DNA of 64,000 nt, from positions 1,240,001 to 1,304,000 of the forward strand of contig NZ_CP020538.1 in NCBI RefSeq assembly GCF_002080435.1, in the 5' to 3' direction. Shown here piece after piece: positions 1-8,106 of the stretch. The stretch comes from Sphingobium herbicidovorans. Its GTDB lineage: Bacteria > Pseudomonadota > Alphaproteobacteria > Sphingomonadales > Sphingomonadaceae. The notes under the pieces were generated by a model. The model was not told the DNA's origin, did no database searches, and was given only the letters and a program-made list of their open reading frames with translations. The translations under genes and the position numbers were made by a program. Position 1 is the first letter of the stretch. Each line of letters begins with the position of its first letter.

Positions 1-130
1 CGATCACGGGGTTGGCGGTGACGATGATGCCGCTCTGCTCCGCCGCTTCATCGGCCAGGGCGGGAACGGACAGGAACGAGCAGGCAAGGGCGCACAGCGA
101 AACGCCGCGCACGACGGAAATAGCAGACAT
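1..130 (-). CDS. TonB-dependent receptor, N-terminal fragment
   Basis: Only the first 43 residues lie in the window; the gene runs off the left edge. The start ATG is preceded by a GAGG ribosome site eight bases away. Residues 1-26 form a Sec signal peptide ending near SVPALA, followed by a short acidic stretch and IIVTANPV, which resembles the TonB box and plug start of outer-membrane receptors. The gene 53 bases upstream encodes a DUF2946 protein, a family often found beside copper-type TonB receptors, so a metal-uptake role is plausible but inferred. A different exported protein cannot be excluded from so short a piece. Confidence 0.6.
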   Translation of the reverse strand, partial: MSAISVVRGVSLCALACSFLSVPALADEAAEQSGIIVTANPVI

Positions 131-183
131 GACAAACCTCAAGAAAACAGGGCGCGCGCGAACGCGCGGAAACAAGCTGGTTT

Positions 184-582
184 TCAGGAGGCTACGGGTG
201 GCCCGGATGAAGGTGGCGGGGGCGCAGCCAGACGCGCGATCCGCCCGGTCTTGAGGGCAAAGGCGATCGGCCCGAACGCAAGCTGCCAGGCTGACAGCGG
301 CAGGTCGGCCAACGCCAGCGGCGGGACGACGGGCTGGACGGAAGCGGCAAAGGCGCAATGTTGCTGAACCTGCGCGCCATCATCCTGACGATGGGGCGTC
401 TGATCGCGATCGACGATCATGTTGATGGCGCCTTGCCCGGTGCAGAGCGTCACCACCACGCCGCGTTCGGTGCGGACCGGCATGAAACCGGACGGCGCGA
501 TCAGCTGGATGGCGAGCACGAGCAGAGCCAGCGCGGCCAGCAGGCCACGTGCGCTTTCCGACTGTCTGATTGCCCCCAACAT
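184..582 (-). CDS. DUF2946 family protein
   Basis: A 132-residue protein with one hydrophobic segment (about residues 14-30) directly followed by APSGFMPV, the typical opening of DUF2946 proteins. Two cysteines (TLCTGQG and QQHCAF) flank a polar middle part, and the tail is rich in proline. The molecular role is unknown; the family is commonly found with copper or TonB-receptor genes, and here it lies 53 bases upstream of a receptor start on the same strand, so the two probably share a transcript. The position of the cysteines suggests, but does not prove, metal contact outside the cytoplasm. Confidence 0.7.
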   Translation of the reverse strand: MLGAIRQSESARGLLAALALLVLAIQLIAPSGFMPVRTERGVVVTLCTGQGAINMIVDRDQTPHRQDDGAQVQQHCAFAASVQPVVPPLALADLPLSAWQLAFGPIAFALKTGRIARLAAPPPPSSGPPVAS

Positions 583-701
583 GATGCGGCTCGCTTAGCG
601 ACGAGGGGAGGCGCTGTCATCAGGACAAATTGTCCGGGATTTGTGAATTAATGAAGGAAATAGCGAAATGAAACGGTTTTGGCGGGGCGGCAGGATCATA
701 C

Positions 702-730
702 TTGACGTTAACGTAAACGTCTCCTAGCTA
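702..730 (+). promoter_or_regulatory. LiuR-like operator overlapping a promoter
   Basis: Bases 704-721 form a near-perfect palindrome (GACGTT-A-ACGT-A-AACGTC) matching the known LiuR/MerR-type operator pattern TTGACGTTTACGTAAACGTC. TTGACG at 702-707 can serve as a -35 box and TAGCTA at 725-730 as a -10 box with a 17-bp spacer, so the operator would lie across the core promoter. A transcript from here would start close to the ATG at 737. The arrangement suggests autoregulation by the MerR protein encoded just downstream. Confidence 0.65.
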
Positions 731-736
731 GGGGCC

Positions 737-1147
737 ATGGACCAGCGCAGCAGCATCGCGGGCATCGAATTGCCCGATCATGAGGAACGGCAGAGCTATA
801 GCATCACCGACCTGTCGGAAGAGTTCGGCGTCACCGCGCGTGCGTTGCGCTTCTATGAGGATGAAGGGCTGATCGCGCCTGAACGCCATGGTCTGGCGCG
901 CGTCTATTCGCGCCGCGATCGCGCTCGCCTGGCCTGGATATTGCGGGGCAAGAGGGTGGGCTTCAGCCTGGCCGACATCCGCGAGATGATCGACCTGTAT
1001 GACGCGGACGAGGAACATGAAGAGCAGCGGCGCGTCACTGTCGCAAAATGCCGGGCGCGGATCGAGCTGCTCACCCGGCAGAAGGCGGATATCGACGCCG
1101 CGATCGCCGAACTGTCCGACTTCATAGGGGCGATCGACAAGTCCTGA
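737..1147 (+). CDS. MerR family transcriptional regulator (LiuR-like)
   Basis: A 136-residue MerR protein. The winged helix-turn-helix begins about residue 21 ([20 protein letters not shown]) and includes the usual [10 protein letters not shown] wing region; residues 85-130 are a coiled-coil dimerisation helix. No cysteine cluster for metal sensing is visible, which fits regulators of branched-chain amino acid or acyl-CoA catabolism rather than metal sensors. It is followed 42 bases later by an acyl-CoA dehydrogenase gene on the same strand and preceded by a LiuR-type palindrome, which together support a role in acyl-CoA degradation control. There is little space for a Shine-Dalgarno site, so translation may be leaderless. 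Confidence 0.85.
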   Translation: MDQRSSIAGIELPDHEERQSYSITDLSEEFGVTARALRFYEDEGLIAPERHGLARVYSRRDRARLAWILRGKRVGFSLADIREMIDLYDADEEHEEQRRVTVAKCRARIELLTRQKADIDAAIAELSDFIGAIDKS

Positions 1148-1189
1148 ACCCCGACGCCCCGCAAAAAGAACAAGCCCGGAGAGAAGATC

Positions 1190-2991
1190 ATGCCCAGCTA
1201 TACCCCCCGCTTCGCGAAACCCGTTTCGTGCTGGACCATGTCGTGGGTCTCGACCGCTATGCCAATCTGCCCGGTTTTGAAAATGCCACGCCTGATCTGG
1301 TGGAAGCGATCCTGGCCGAAGGCGGGAAGATGGCGCAGGAAGTGCTGTTCCCCCTGAACGCGGTGGGCGACAAGGAAGGATGCATCCGTCATCCCGATGG
1401 CAGCGTGACGACGCCTCCCGGATTCAAGCAGGCTTTCGATACTTATGTGGAGGGCGGCTGGACGACGCTGCATGCGCCCGTGGAATATGGCGGACAGGGC
1501 CTGCCGAACGTCGTCGCATCGGCCGTGGGCGAATATGTGCTGTCGGCCAATCACAGCTTTGAAATGTATCACGGCCTGACCAGCGGCGCGGTATCCGCCC
1601 TGCTGGCCAAGGGCAGCGACGAACTGAAGCAGAAATATATCCCCAACATGGTGTCGGGCAAATGGACCGGCACGATGAACCTGACCGAACCGCACGCGGG
1701 CACCGACCTTGGCCTTATCAAGACCAAGGCCGTGCCGCAGGATGACGGCAGCTATGCGATAACCGGCACAAAGATCTTCATTTCGTCGGGCGAGCAGGAT
1801 TTGACCGAGAACATCATCCACCTCGTCCTCGCCAAGACCCCGGATGCGCCGGAAGGCAGCAAGGGCATCTCGCTGTTCGTGGTGCCCAAGGTGCTGGTGA
1901 ACGAGGACGGATCGCTGGGCGATCGCAACCCCGTGTCCTGCGGGTCGCTTGAGCACAAGATGGGCATTCACGGCAACGCGACATGCGTCATGAATTATGA
2001 CGGCGCGACCGGATGGATGGTGGGCGAGGAGAATAAGGGCCTGGCCGCCATGTTCATCATGATGAACGCCGCGCGCATGTGGGTCGGCATGCAGGGGCTG
2101 GGCCAGGCCGAACTGGCGTTCCAGAACGCGGTCCATTATGCGCGCGAGCGGCGGCAGGGCCGTGCGCTGACCGGAGCCAAGGACGTCGAGGAAAAGGCCG
2201 ACACGCTGTTCGTCCATCCCGATGTTCGCCGGATGCTGATGGAAGCCAAGGCGCTGACCGAAGGGCTGCGCGCGCTGATGCTATGGGGTGCGTTGCAGGT
2301 CGATCTGGCCCAGCATGCCGCGACCGAGGAAGAAAGGCAGGCTGCCGAGGACATGGCGCAATTGCTGACCCCGGTCCTGAAAGGCTATGGCACCGACAAG
2401 GGTTTCGACGTCGCGGTCATGTGCCAGCAGGTATTTGGCGGCCATGGCTACATATGGGAAAATGGCGCCGAACAATATGTGCGCGACGCCCGCATCGCCC
2501 AGATTTACGAAGGCACGAACGGCATTCAGGCGATGGACCTGGTCGGCCGCAAGCTGGCGATGCATGGCGGCCGCGCGTTGCAGGCCTTCCTGAAGATCGT
2601 CGCCACCGAAGTTGCGGAAGCGAAGGGCAATGACAAGATCGCGCCCTTTGCCGAGGCGTTGGAGAAGGCGAGCGGGCAATTGCAGGCGGCGACCATGTGG
2701 CTGATGCAGAACGCGATGCAGAACCCCGACAATGCGGGTGCTGGCGCAGTTCATTACATGCACATATTGGGCATCGTCGCGACGGGCCTGATGTGGCTGC
2801 GCATGGCGAAGGCGGCTGCGAGCCTGCTTGAGGCAGGCGAAGGCGATGCCCGCTATCTGGAAGCGAAGCTGGTCACCGCGCGCTTCTTTGCCGAACGGAT
2901 CATGCCCGACGCAGGCGCGCTGCGCCGCAAGATCGAGAGCGGCGCGGAAAGCCTGATGGCGATCGACGCGGATATGTTCATCGCAGCCTGA
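1190..2991 (+). CDS. acyl-CoA dehydrogenase, apparent one-base frameshift near the start
   Basis: FAD-dependent acyl-CoA dehydrogenase of the large class with an extra C-terminal domain (DmdC or FadE-like, about 600 residues). Visible are the middle-domain signature EPHAGTDLG, the YEGTNGIQ segment carrying the likely catalytic glutamate, and the C-terminal acyl-CoA_dh_C region. The ATG at 1190 has a GGAG site 8-12 bases upstream and encodes MPSYTP, the usual start, but the next frame carries [13 protein letters not shown], the expected continuation. The frames join if the run of six C at 1203-1208 were seven. With one base added the ORF is 1803 bases, 600 residues. It is either a sequencing error or a natural frameshift; a GTG start about 36 bases downstream is less likely. 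It probably shares a transcript with the MerR gene. Confidence 0.85.
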
Positions 2992-3062
2992 TTATCGGGC
3001 GTCGCCCGACAGCGGGGCGGCAATCGTCCTGATCGGCTTTCGGCCCGGACAAAGGCCCACAC

Positions 3063-3096
3063 GAAAACAGGCGGCGCTCCGGGGAGCGCCGCCTGT
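3063..3096 (-). terminator. intrinsic terminator after rplS
   Basis: A 13-14 bp perfect stem (ACAGGCGGCGCTCC with its complement, tiny loop) 31 bases beyond the rplS stop. Read on the minus strand it ends in TTTT, so it terminates the ffh-rplS direction. Confidence 0.8.
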
Positions 3097-3126
3097 CTGT
3101 AATCCATCAGCGATGGCTGCGAGGAA

Positions 3127-3495
3127 TCAATCCTCGGTGCGGACGTCGCGGCGCTCGGCGATGCGAGCGCGCTTGCCGGTGCGGCCACGCAGATAATAGA
3201 GCTTTGCACGACGCACGACGCCACGGCGGACGACCGTGATCGAATCGATGTTCGGCGAATAAAGCGGGAATACGCGTTCCACGCCTTCACCGAACGAAAT
3301 CTTGCGCACGGTGAAATTGCTGCCCATGCCCTTGTTGGAGCGGGCGATGCAGACGCCTTCGTAATTCTGGACGCGGCTGCGTTCGCCTTCGACGACCTTC
3401 ACGCCGACGCGAAGCGTGTCACCGGGGCGGAATTCGGGAATATCCTTGGCGAGGGCCGCGATGTTTTCGGCCTCGATCTGCTGGATCAAGTTCAT
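3127..3495 (-). CDS. rplS: 50S ribosomal protein L19
   Basis: A 122-residue L19, a large-subunit protein at the interface with the 30S subunit. The start [13 protein letters not shown] and the motifs [28 protein letters not shown] and [17 protein letters not shown] are characteristic. It is the last gene of the minus-strand rpsP-rimM-trmD-rplS cluster, 10 bases after trmD, and is followed by a strong hairpin. Length is normal for the family. Confidence 0.97.
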   Translation of the reverse strand: MNLIQQIEAENIAALAKDIPEFRPGDTLRVGVKVVEGERSRVQNYEGVCIARSNKGMGSNFTVRKISFGEGVERVFPLYSPNIDSITVVRRGVVRRAKLYYLRGRTGKRARIAERRDVRTED

Positions 3496-3505
3496 TGCTC
3501 AAGTC

Positions 3506-4237
3506 CTACTTTTCGCGTTGCGCACCAGAGGGCGGCTGGTCCCGAACGCCGATATGGCGTTCCCAAAGGTCCGGCCGCCTTAGCCGTGTATCTTCCTCCG
3601 CCCTTTGTTTCCGCCAGGCGGCGATTTTCGCATGATCCCCCGATCGCAACACTTCAGGGATCGTGCGCCCTTCCCACAGAGCGGGCCGGGTGTAGTGCGG
3701 ATATTCCAGAAGGCCGCTTTCGAAGCTTTCTTCATCCCCACTTGAAGCCGCGCCCATTACTCCGGGAAGCAAGCGAATGCAAGCATCCAGCAGCATCAGC
3801 GCCCCCATCTCTCCACCGGAAAGGATGATGTCGCCCATGCTGATCTGTTCAATGGACCGCGCATCGAAAATACGCTCGTCAAAGCCTTCGAACCGGCCGC
3901 AAAGGATGGTGGCCCCCGGCCCTGCCGCCAGCGCGCGGACACGGGCCTGCGTGATGGGCGCGCCGCGCGGGGTCATGGCGATGACGGGCAGGTCCGGGGC
4001 CTTTTCCAGCGCATGATCGATGGCGAGGCCCAGAATGTCCGGGCGCAGCACCATGCCCGCGCCGCCGCCCGCGGGCGTATCATCGACGGTGCGATGCCTG
4101 TCCGTTGCGAAATCGCGGATGTGGATGGGATCGCAGGCCCACTTTCCCTCGGCCAGCGCCCGTCCGGCGAGCGATGTGCCCAGGGGGCCGGGAAAGATGT
4201 CCGGGTAGAGCGTCAGAATTTGCGCGCGGAAGCTCAT
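3506..4237 (-). CDS. trmD: tRNA (guanine(37)-N1)-methyltransferase
   Basis: TrmD methylates N1 of G37 in tRNAs that read codons starting with C or G, preventing +1 frameshifts. The protein (243 residues from this start) shows the trefoil-knot SAM-binding segments [12 protein letters not shown] and [20 protein letters not shown], and the tail [16 protein letters not shown] chose [12 protein letters not shown] because its ATG overlaps the TGA of the preceding membrane-protein gene (ATGA), a translational-coupling arrangement; an in-frame start at 4258 would add seven residues. It lies in the conserved rpsP-rimM-trmD-rplS order. Confidence 0.97.
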   Translation of the reverse strand: MSFRAQILTLYPDIFPGPLGTSLAGRALAEGKWACDPIHIRDFATDRHRTVDDTPAGGGAGMVLRPDILGLAIDHALEKAPDLPVIAMTPRGAPITQARVRALAAGPGATILCGRFEGFDERIFDARSIEQISMGDIILSGGEMGALMLLDACIRLLPGVMGAASSGDEESFESGLLEYPHYTRPALWEGRTIPEVLRSGDHAKIAAWRKQRAEEDTRLRRPDLWERHIGVRDQPPSGAQREK

Positions 4238-4506
4238 GTCCTGCGCGCCTTGAGCCACGCGCCCGCCATGCCAAGCAGCAGCGCGGCCACGCCGCTGATG
4301 GCCAGCGCAGCGCCGATCAGGCCCAGCAGATCGGCAAAGGGGCGATCAGGGTGCATCAGGGCAGGCAGCAGGAACAAGGCCGGGATGGGCAGGATCAGAG
4401 TGGCGGCCACGGCGATCTTCAACGCGCGCGACCATGCCATCAGGAACAGCCGCCAGCCCAAAGCGGCCATCAGCAGCAGATAGAGCGCGGCAAGGAGCGT
4501 GGACAT
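4234..4506 (-). CDS. small three-segment membrane protein between rimM and trmD
   Basis: A 90-residue, very hydrophobic protein with about three membrane segments (near residues 3-23, 30-50 and 58-84) ending in a basic tail KARRT. I do not recognise a named family. It sits between rimM (15-base gap) and trmD (ATGA overlap) on the same strand, so it is translated with ribosome and tRNA-modification genes. This position is not part of the classical four-gene cluster. The function is unknown. Confidence 0.75.
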   Translation of the reverse strand: MSTLLAALYLLLMAALGWRLFLMAWSRALKIAVAATLILPIPALFLLPALMHPDRPFADLLGLIGAALAISGVAALLLGMAGAWLKARRT

Positions 4507-4521
4507 GGACGCGACCGGCCG

Positions 4522-5016
4522 TCAGACCACGAAGGCGGCGTCGATGACGGCGTGCGTATCGTTGATCGTCACGGCATGCATGGGGGCCATGAAACGCTTG
4601 GCCTTATTCCCTTCAACGGCTGGCCGTTCGACTTCGATGATGTCGCCAGCGCCGAAATTCTCGACCGCGACAAGCATGCCCAGTGCTTCGCCATCGCTGG
4701 AGGAACAGGGCAGGCCGATAAGGTCGGCATGATAATATTCGCCCTCCTCCAGCGGAGGCAAAGCGGATCGCGGCACCGTCAATTCGGTCCCGCGCAGGGC
4801 TTCGGCGGCGCTGCGATCGCCGATCCCGTCGAAACGGGCGACGGCCCCGTTGGGACCGGCGCGCACCGATTTCAGCGTCAGCGTCTTGCCCGCCGCGTCG
4901 AAGCTCTTGTAGGATTTGAGCGTTTCCGCCCCTTCCCCAAAGAGCTTCAGGCGAACTTCGCCCGCCACTCCATGAGCGCCGATGATGACGGCCAGAGTGA
5001 CGGGCTTGTCGGTCAA
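4522..5016 (-). CDS. rimM: ribosome maturation factor
   Basis: RimM assists late assembly of the 30S head by binding S19 and 16S rRNA. The 164-residue protein shows the N-terminal RimM barrel (VTLAVIIGAHGVAGEVRLKL, residues about 5-85) and the C-terminal PRC-barrel (EGEYYHADLIGL onward). It begins six bases after the rpsP stop, as expected for this operon. Length is normal. Confidence 0.96.
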   Translation of the reverse strand: MTDKPVTLAVIIGAHGVAGEVRLKLFGEGAETLKSYKSFDAAGKTLTLKSVRAGPNGAVARFDGIGDRSAAEALRGTELTVPRSALPPLEEGEYYHADLIGLPCSSSDGEALGMLVAVENFGAGDIIEVERPAVEGNKAKRFMAPMHAVTINDTHAVIDAAFVV

Positions 5017-5021
5017 AGGAT

Positions 5022-5489
5022 TCAGCCTTCGGCCTGTTCTTCGGCCGGAGCGGCAGCTTCCTCGGCGGCAGCGGCAGGCGCTTCTTCCGCAGCCGGAGCA
5101 GCGGCGGCTTCGGCAGCGGCGGCCTTGGCGGCTTCAGCGGCTTCGGCAGCTTCAGCGGCCTTGGCGGCGCGATCTTCCGCGCGGTCCTTGGCCTTCTGGC
5201 CCGGCTCTGCCTTGTTCGGGTTGTTGCGGGCGGCGCGTTCCTTCACGCCAGCAGCGTCCAGGAAGCGGGCGACGCGGTCGGTCGGCTGGGCGCCGGCGGC
5301 AACCCAGTGCTTCGCGCGCTCAACGTCCAGAACGACGCGCTTTTCATCGCCCTTGGGCAGAACGGGGTTGTAGCTGCCGATCCGCTCGATGAACTTGCCG
5401 TCGCGCGGGGCGCGGCTGTCGGCCACGACGATGCGGTAATAGGGACGCTTCTTGGAACCACCGCGCGAAAGACGAATGGACGTTGCCAT
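5022..5489 (-). CDS. rpsP: 30S ribosomal protein S16 with a long Ala/Glu tail
   Basis: Residues 1-80 are a standard S16 ([31 protein letters not shown]). Bacterial S16 is usually 80-90 residues; this one has 155. The extra C-terminal part (about residues 85-155) begins with a lysine/arginine-rich stretch and continues as alternating alanine and glutamate repeats such as [18 protein letters not shown]. Such tails are known in some alphaproteobacteria and are probably helical or disordered extensions on the ribosome surface. The gene is first of the rpsP-rimM-trmD-rplS series and follows ffh after a palindromic repeat. Confidence 0.96.
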   Translation of the reverse strand: MATSIRLSRGGSKKRPYYRIVVADSRAPRDGKFIERIGSYNPVLPKGDEKRVVLDVERAKHWVAAGAQPTDRVARFLDAAGVKERAARNNPNKAEPGQKAKDRAEDRAAKAAEAAEAAEAAKAAAAEAAAAPAAEEAPAAAAEEAAAPAEEQAEG

Positions 5490-5530
5490 GGAAATTTGAC
5501 CTTTCTACTCTAATCTACTTAGCTTCAATT

Positions 5531-5591
5531 CGTCATCCCGGCCGAAGCCGGGATCCTGTGCCTGAGATCCCAGCCTTCGCTGGAATGACGG
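5531..5591. repeat. dispersed palindromic repeat, copy A (ffh-rpsP gap)
   Basis: Inverted repeat whose left arm begins GTCATCCCGGCCGAAGCCG and whose right arm ends CCAGCCTTCGCTGGAATGAC. The same element recurs at about 44481, 47391 and 59144, and a half-copy lies in mtaB near 8449. Here it fills the gap between the co-directional ffh and rpsP genes, so the RNA would fold within the operon transcript. Confidence 0.8.
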
Positions 5592-5592
5592 G

Positions 5593-7041
5593 CTATTTCT
5601 TCATGAAATTCTGGAAACCGGGGGGCAGGTTGGGCATGTTGCCGCCCAGCCCCGGCAAGCCCTGCGGAGGCGCGCCGCCACCGCCCAGCATGCCGTCCAG
5701 CCCGCCACCGGTGAACATCTTGGCCAGCCCTTTCAGGCCGCCCATCTTGCGGATCTTCTTCATCGCCGTTTCCATCTCCTGATGCATTTTCAGGAGCTTG
5801 TTGACTTCCTGCACGGTGCGGCCGGAACCCTTGGCGATGCGGATCTTGCGCTTGGCGTTGATGAGCGCGGGCTTTTCGCGCTCCTTAGGCGTCATCGACC
5901 CGATCATCGCGTCGAGATGCACCAGCGTCTTATCATTCGCGCCGCTGTTGGCCATCGCCGCCTGCGCCTTTTTAAGGCCCGGCAGCATGCCCGCCAGCGC
6001 GCCAAGGCCGCCCATGCGGCGCATCTGGTTGAGCTGGCTGCGCAGGTCGTTCATGTCGAACTGACCCTTCGCCATTTTCTTGGCGAGCTTGTCGGCTTCC
6101 TCCGCGTCGATCGTTTCGGCGGCCCGCTCGACCAGCGACACGACGTCGCCCATGCCAAGGATGCGCTGCGCCACGCGGGCGGGATGGAATTGCTCGAGCG
6201 CGTCGAGCTTTTCGCCGGTGCCCGCGAACTTGATCGGGCGGCCGGTGACGGCGCGCATCGACAGCGCCGCACCGCCGCGCGCATCGCCGTCCATGCGGGT
6301 CAGCACCACGCCGGTCAGCGGCACCTGGGCGGTGAAGCTGCTCGCGACATTCACTGCGTCCTGGCCGGTCAGCGAATCGACCACCAGCAGGATTTCCGCC
6401 GGATTGGAAACGTCGGCGACCGCCTTCATCTCGTCCATCAGCGCCTGATCGACGTGCAGGCGGCCCGCGGTGTCGAGCATGACGACATCGAAGCCCTGGA
6501 GCTTCGCCGCCTGCAACGCCCGCTTGGCGATATCGACCGGCTGCTGGCCCGGCACGATGGGCAGGGTCGCCACATCGGTCTGCGTGCCCAGCACCGCCAA
6601 CTGCTCCTGCGCGGCAGGGCGCTGGACGTCGAGCGACGCCATCAGCACCTTCTTGCGCTCTTTTTCCTTGAGCCGCTTGGCGATCTTGGCGGTGGAGGTG
6701 GTCTTGCCCGACCCCTGCAAGCCGACCATCATGATGACGGCGGGCGGGGAGACGTCGATCAGCAGGTCGGAGGTTTCCGACCCCAGCGTTTCGGTGAGCG
6801 TGTCGCTGACGATCTTGACGACCATCTGGCCGGGCGTGACCGACCGCAGCACATCGCTGCCGACCGCGCGCTCCGTCGCCTGCTCGACGAACTGGCGCAC
6901 GACGGGAAGGGCGACGTCCGCTTCGAGCAGCGCGATTCGCACCTCGCGCATCGCGGCGCGGACATCGTCCTCCGTAAGCGCACCGCGCCCACGCAGTTTG
7001 TCGAATACCCCACTCAGACGATCGCTTAGCGAATCGAACAT
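5593..7041 (-). CDS. ffh: signal recognition particle protein Ffh
   Basis: SRP54-type GTPase that binds 4.5S RNA and nascent signal sequences and docks with FtsY. Visible are the N domain, the P-loop GLQGSGKTTST, DTAGRLHVDQ, the TRMDGDARGG segment, and the M domain with GQFDMNDLRSQLNQMRRMGG followed by a Gly/Pro/Met-rich tail. There are three consecutive in-frame ATG codons; I place the start at MFDSLSDRL because a GAGG site lies five bases before it. The palindromic repeat follows the gene. FtsY is encoded 2.5 kb away on the other strand. Confidence 0.96.
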   Translation of the reverse strand: MFDSLSDRLSGVFDKLRGRGALTEDDVRAAMREVRIALLEADVALPVVRQFVEQATERAVGSDVLRSVTPGQMVVKIVSDTLTETLGSETSDLLIDVSPPAVIMMVGLQGSGKTTSTAKIAKRLKEKERKKVLMASLDVQRPAAQEQLAVLGTQTDVATLPIVPGQQPVDIAKRALQAAKLQGFDVVMLDTAGRLHVDQALMDEMKAVADVSNPAEILLVVDSLTGQDAVNVASSFTAQVPLTGVVLTRMDGDARGGAALSMRAVTGRPIKFAGTGEKLDALEQFHPARVAQRILGMGDVVSLVERAAETIDAEEADKLAKKMAKGQFDMNDLRSQLNQMRRMGGLGALAGMLPGLKKAQAAMANSGANDKTLVHLDAMIGSMTPKEREKPALINAKRKIRIAKGSGRTVQEVNKLLKMHQEMETAMKKIRKMGGLKGLAKMFTGGGLDGMLGGGGAPPQGLPGLGGNMPNLPPGFQNFMKK

Positions 7042-7303
7042 CATCACCTCATTTGGGCCGAAAAGGCCCGGAAACTTTGCCTATCCCGCCAAACGACAAA
7101 ATCGCCGACGGGCGAAAACTCGCCGGCCAGCGTCCATCCGGTGCCCCTGTCGGGCGCCATGGATTTGTCAGGATATCGCGTAGCCAAGCCACCCGATTGC
7201 GAGCCGGCCTTTACCGCAACCCCGCCACACATGCAATGGCGGCGTCATCGGCGCGCGCGCAAGACTGGCCTTTTGCCCGCACAGTCCCTACATGCGCGCC
7301 CTT

Positions 7304-8104
7304 ATGGGCCGTTTTTCGAAAATGCACGGACTGGGCAACGACTTCGTCGTAATCGACGCGCGCGATGGCGCCGTCGACATGACGCAGGCGCGCGCGCAGG
7401 CCATTGCCGACCGTCACGCCGGGATCGGTTGCGACCAGCTGATCCTGATCGGCCGGTCCGACCGGGCCGATGTGTCGATGCGCATCTTCAACAGCGACGG
7501 CGGCGAAGTGGAGGCATGCGGCAACGCCACGCGCTGTGTTCCGCTGTTCGTCGGCCGCGATGTGCTGATCGAAACGAAGGCGGGACTGCTGGACGCGAAG
7601 GGCGTGGATGGCGGCGCAAGCGTCGATATGGGCGCGCCCCGGCTGGAGTGGGACGCCATCCCCCTCGCCTACGCCATGGACACGCTGGCCATGCCGGTCA
7701 GCTGGGAGGATCTGCCCGCGCCCGCCGCGGTCAATGTCGGCAATCCGCATGTCATCTTTTTCTGCGACGATCTGGGCGCGGTGGATATCGAGCGGCTGGG
7801 CCCGATGATCGAGACCGATCCGCTGTTCCCGGCGCGGGTCAATGTGAATTTCGCGCAAGTCGTCGGCGACAATCATATCCGCCTGATCGTGTGGGAACGC
7901 GGCGCTGGCCTGACGCGCGCCTGCGGCACCGGCGCTTGCGCGACCGCCGTGGCGGCGGTGCGCCGCAAGCTGGTGAGCGGTCCCACGCGCGTCACCCTGC
8001 CCGGCGGCGATCTGGTGATCGACTGGACGCCGGGGGGCCATATCCTGATGACCGGGCCCGCCACCCATGTCTTTGACGGCGAGGCTGACTGGGCGCGCTT
8101 TTGA
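7304..8104 (+). CDS. dapF: diaminopimelate epimerase
   Basis: DapF converts LL- to meso-diaminopimelate for lysine and peptidoglycan synthesis. Both catalytic cysteines are in context: EACGNATRC and TRACGTGACAT. The N-terminal FSKMHGLGNDFVVID and the second-half N-G motifs are typical. I start at MGRFSKMHG, the family position; an upstream in-frame ATG at 7292 would add MRAL. Neither has a clear ribosome site. It is the first gene of a plus-strand run dapF-mtaB-ftsY and its stop nearly touches the mtaB start. Confidence 0.95.
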   Translation: MGRFSKMHGLGNDFVVIDARDGAVDMTQARAQAIADRHAGIGCDQLILIGRSDRADVSMRIFNSDGGEVEACGNATRCVPLFVGRDVLIETKAGLLDAKGVDGGASVDMGAPRLEWDAIPLAYAMDTLAMPVSWEDLPAPAAVNVGNPHVIFFCDDLGAVDIERLGPMIETDPLFPARVNVNFAQVVGDNHIRLIVWERGAGLTRACGTGACATAVAAVRRKLVSGPTRVTLPGGDLVIDWTPGGHILMTGPATHVFDGEADWARF

Positions 8105-8106
8105 CC

